NCBI GenBank assembly: GCA_026545225.1
Contig: CM048853.1
Coordinates: 17,486,755-17,550,754, forward strand
Length of the DNA stretch: 64,000 nucleotides
Reading direction: 5' to 3'
DNA from: Cornus controversa
Taxonomy: Eukaryota; Streptophyta; Magnoliopsida; Cornales; Cornaceae
Shown: piece after piece, positions 62,201 to 64,000 of the stretch
How the letters are laid out: each line of letters opens with the position of its first letter
How positions within the stretch are numbered: position 1 is the stretch's first letter
Notes under the pieces: model-generated
What the model was told of the DNA's origin: nothing
The model's database searches: none
The model's input: only the letters and a program-made list of their open reading frames with translations
Position numbers and translations under genes: made by a program

Positions 62201-63832
62201 TTATGCTGAATAGGGGTTCGGGATTGGGGTTTTAGGGTTTGGAGTTTGGGGATTTGGGGTTTGGAGTGTAGATTTATTATTAGTTACACAGTCTTTTAAT
62301 TACATAGTTTGTTTGGGTTTGAGTATTTCGGATTTTCGTGTTTCGGATTTTAGGTTTTGGGTTTCGGATTCGGTGTTCCGATTTGGTTTTAGTGTAATTT
62401 ATTATTTATGTTAAACATTTTTTAATTGATAATAAATTATTATTCATGCTACATAATTTGTATTTAATAATATATTATTATTTATGTTTCATAGGGTTTT
62501 GGGATTGGGGTTTCTAGGTTTGTAGTTTTGAGTTTGGGGTTTAGGATTTACTAATAATTATTACTTACATAGTCTTTTAAATGCATAGTTTGTTTGAGGT
62601 TTGGGGATTTGGGTTTTTTTGTTTTGGGTTTTAGGTTTGAGGTTTAGGGTTTAGTGTTTAAAGTTTACTTATGTTAAACATTTTTTAATTGATAATAAAT
62701 TATTATTTATGCTACATAATTTGTATTTAATAATTTATTATTATTTATGCTTCATAAGGTTTCGCAATTGGGTTTCTTGGTTTAGAATTAGGGTTTAGGA
62801 TTTACGATTTATTTTTAGTTACGTAGTCTTTTAAATACATAGTTTATTTGGGGTTTGGGGATTCAGGTTCTAGGTTTGAGGTTACGAATTCGGAGTTTCC
62901 GGTTCGGCTTCAGTTTAGTTTATTATTTATGTTAAGTTGTTTTTAATTCAGAATATATTATCATTTTTTTACATAGTTTATTATTAATTATATTCTTTGT
63001 TAAATAAATTATTATTTAAGCTACATAGTTCATTTTTATTTAGATAGTTTGTTAGATAATTTATTATTTTTGCTTTTTAGTTCTTTATTAGTTATATGGT
63101 CCCTTAAATAAATTATTATCTATGCTACATTGTTTATGATATATTTATTGAATAACTTATTATTTTATATTAAATTATTTTTTTTAGTGATGTATTTTGT
63201 TGATTAAATTAAAATTAATCCTACATACTTTATTATTAATTAGATATTTGTTGAATAATTAAGTTTTTAGCCATACTACATAGTTTATTATTCATAATAT
63301 ATTATTATTTATGCTGAATAGGGTTTCGGGATTGGGGTTTTAGGGTTTGGAGTTTGGGGATTTGGTTTTTCGTGTTTTGGGTTTTAGGTTTGAGGTTTAG
63401 AGTTTAGGGTTTAGTGTTTATTTATGTTAAACATTTTTTAATTGTTAATAAATTATTATTCATGCTACATAATTTGGATTTAATAATATATTATTATTTA
63501 TGCTACATAAGGTTTCGGGATTGGGGTTTCTGGGTTTGGAATTTAGGGTTTAGGATTTATGATTTATTATTAGTTACGTAGCCTTTTAAATCCAAAGTGT
63601 ATTTGGGGTTTGGGGATTCGGGTTTTAGGTTTGAAGTTACGGATTCCGAGTTTCCGGTTCGGCTTATTTAGTTTATTATTTATGTTAAATAGTTTTTTAT
63701 TTGGAATATATTATTATTTGTGCTACATTGTTTACTATTAGTTATATGGTTTGTTAAATAATTAATTATTTAAGCTACATAGTTCATTTTTAGTTAGATA
63801 GTTTGGTAAATATTTTATTATTTATGCTTTTT

Positions 63833-64000
63833 TGTCACACTCCGATTCCCGAGTCCTGAGAACTGAGGTGTGAACTCTGAGAGATCCCACTCACAATATG
63901 ACTATCAATATCTATACAATCCCAATTTTCTATTTTTATGGAGAAAATTATACACCTCTAATTTAAATGAATTAAATCATGAATATCTATCTCATATACA
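63833..64000 (+). mobile_element. Start of a gypsy-type LTR, cut by the window edge
   Basis: TGTCACACTCCGATTCCCGAG breaks satellite B abruptly. It is a typical 5' edge of plant gypsy LTRs and the mirror of the GTGACA end style seen at 814. The rest lies outside the window, so it is not known whether this is a solo LTR or a longer element. Confidence 0.55.

Larger units (their letters stand above)
48054..63832 (+). repeat. Satellite B, forward arm: alternating AT-rich and G-rich telomere-like blocks
   Basis: About 14 kb of array DNA once insertions are removed. AT-rich blocks are made of diverged units of about 50 bp (TTATTATTTATGCTACATAG, TTTATTATTAGTTACATAG). They alternate with G-rich blocks (GGGATTGGGGTTTCTGGG, TTTGGAGTTTAGGGTTTAGG, GATTCGGAGTTTCCGGTTCG) that resemble degenerate plant telomere repeats (TTTAGGG). 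A higher-order period of about 3.25 kb can be seen: the order of blocks from 57841 recurs from 61093, including the rare variant ATCCTTCATAGGGTTTTGGG at about 58110 and 61368. Shorter steps near 0.52 and 1.1 kb occur inside. The many open frames here are repeat by-products. Confidence 0.85.

Noticed and set aside
48054-63832. A true interstitial telomere tract
   Set aside because: Exact TTTAGGG units are few and scattered; most units are degenerate and separated by AT-rich blocks.

Overview
This is a gene-poor, repeat-dense nuclear segment of a flowering plant, probably a eudicot. The evidence is the kind of elements present (CACTA DNA transposons, Ty3/gypsy and TRIM elements, a plant LINE) and the two host gene fragments found inside transposons (an HD-Zip class I transcription factor and a PDR-type ABCG transporter). 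The species cannot be told from the sequence. I see no intact host gene, no rRNA or tRNA gene and no CRISPR array.

Layout. 1-921 is the end of a gypsy-type LTR with a tRNA-Met-like primer site. 922-2929 is unassigned AT-rich DNA. 2930-13362 is an AT-rich satellite (A) with monomers of about 163-185 bp; it runs one way to about 11412 and the other way from 11583. 13363-26124 is a first CACTA-type transposon (CACTA-1). 26125-26804 is a short spacer. 26805-47152 is a second CACTA element (CACTA-2), with perfect CACTACAAGAAA ends and an AAA target-site duplication. 47153-47319 is spacer. 47320-63832 is a second satellite-like array (B) that alternates AT-rich blocks with G-rich, telomere-like blocks; its orientation flips at about 48054. 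At 63833 another gypsy-type LTR begins and runs out of the window.

Nesting. Without their insertions, both CACTA elements are about 11.4-11.6 kb. They share ends, subterminal repeats and some internal sequence, but no transposase is recognisable in either. CACTA-1 carries the 5' end of an HD-Zip I gene (two exons and the intron between them), a LINE fragment split by a 1.4-kb solo LTR (duplication TGTTC), and a small coiled-coil reading frame built of 21-residue repeats. CACTA-2 carries the last four exons and three introns of an ABCG29/35/36-like transporter. It also carries an 8.8-kb Athila-like LTR element (duplication GTAAA) with recognisable gag and protease regions but no recognisable polymerase or integrase. 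Satellite B has received a 1.2-kb solo LTR (duplication TTTTG), a 207-bp TRIM solo LTR (duplication GTTCA) and a TRIM copy with repeated LTRs.

Order of events. The LTR element is younger than CACTA-2. By eye its two LTRs differ at about 2% of positions, which suggests an insertion within roughly the last one to few million years, depending on the rate used. The most notable features are the pair of gene-carrying CACTA elements standing side by side between two arrays that both invert nearby, and the G-rich/AT-rich higher-order array on the right.
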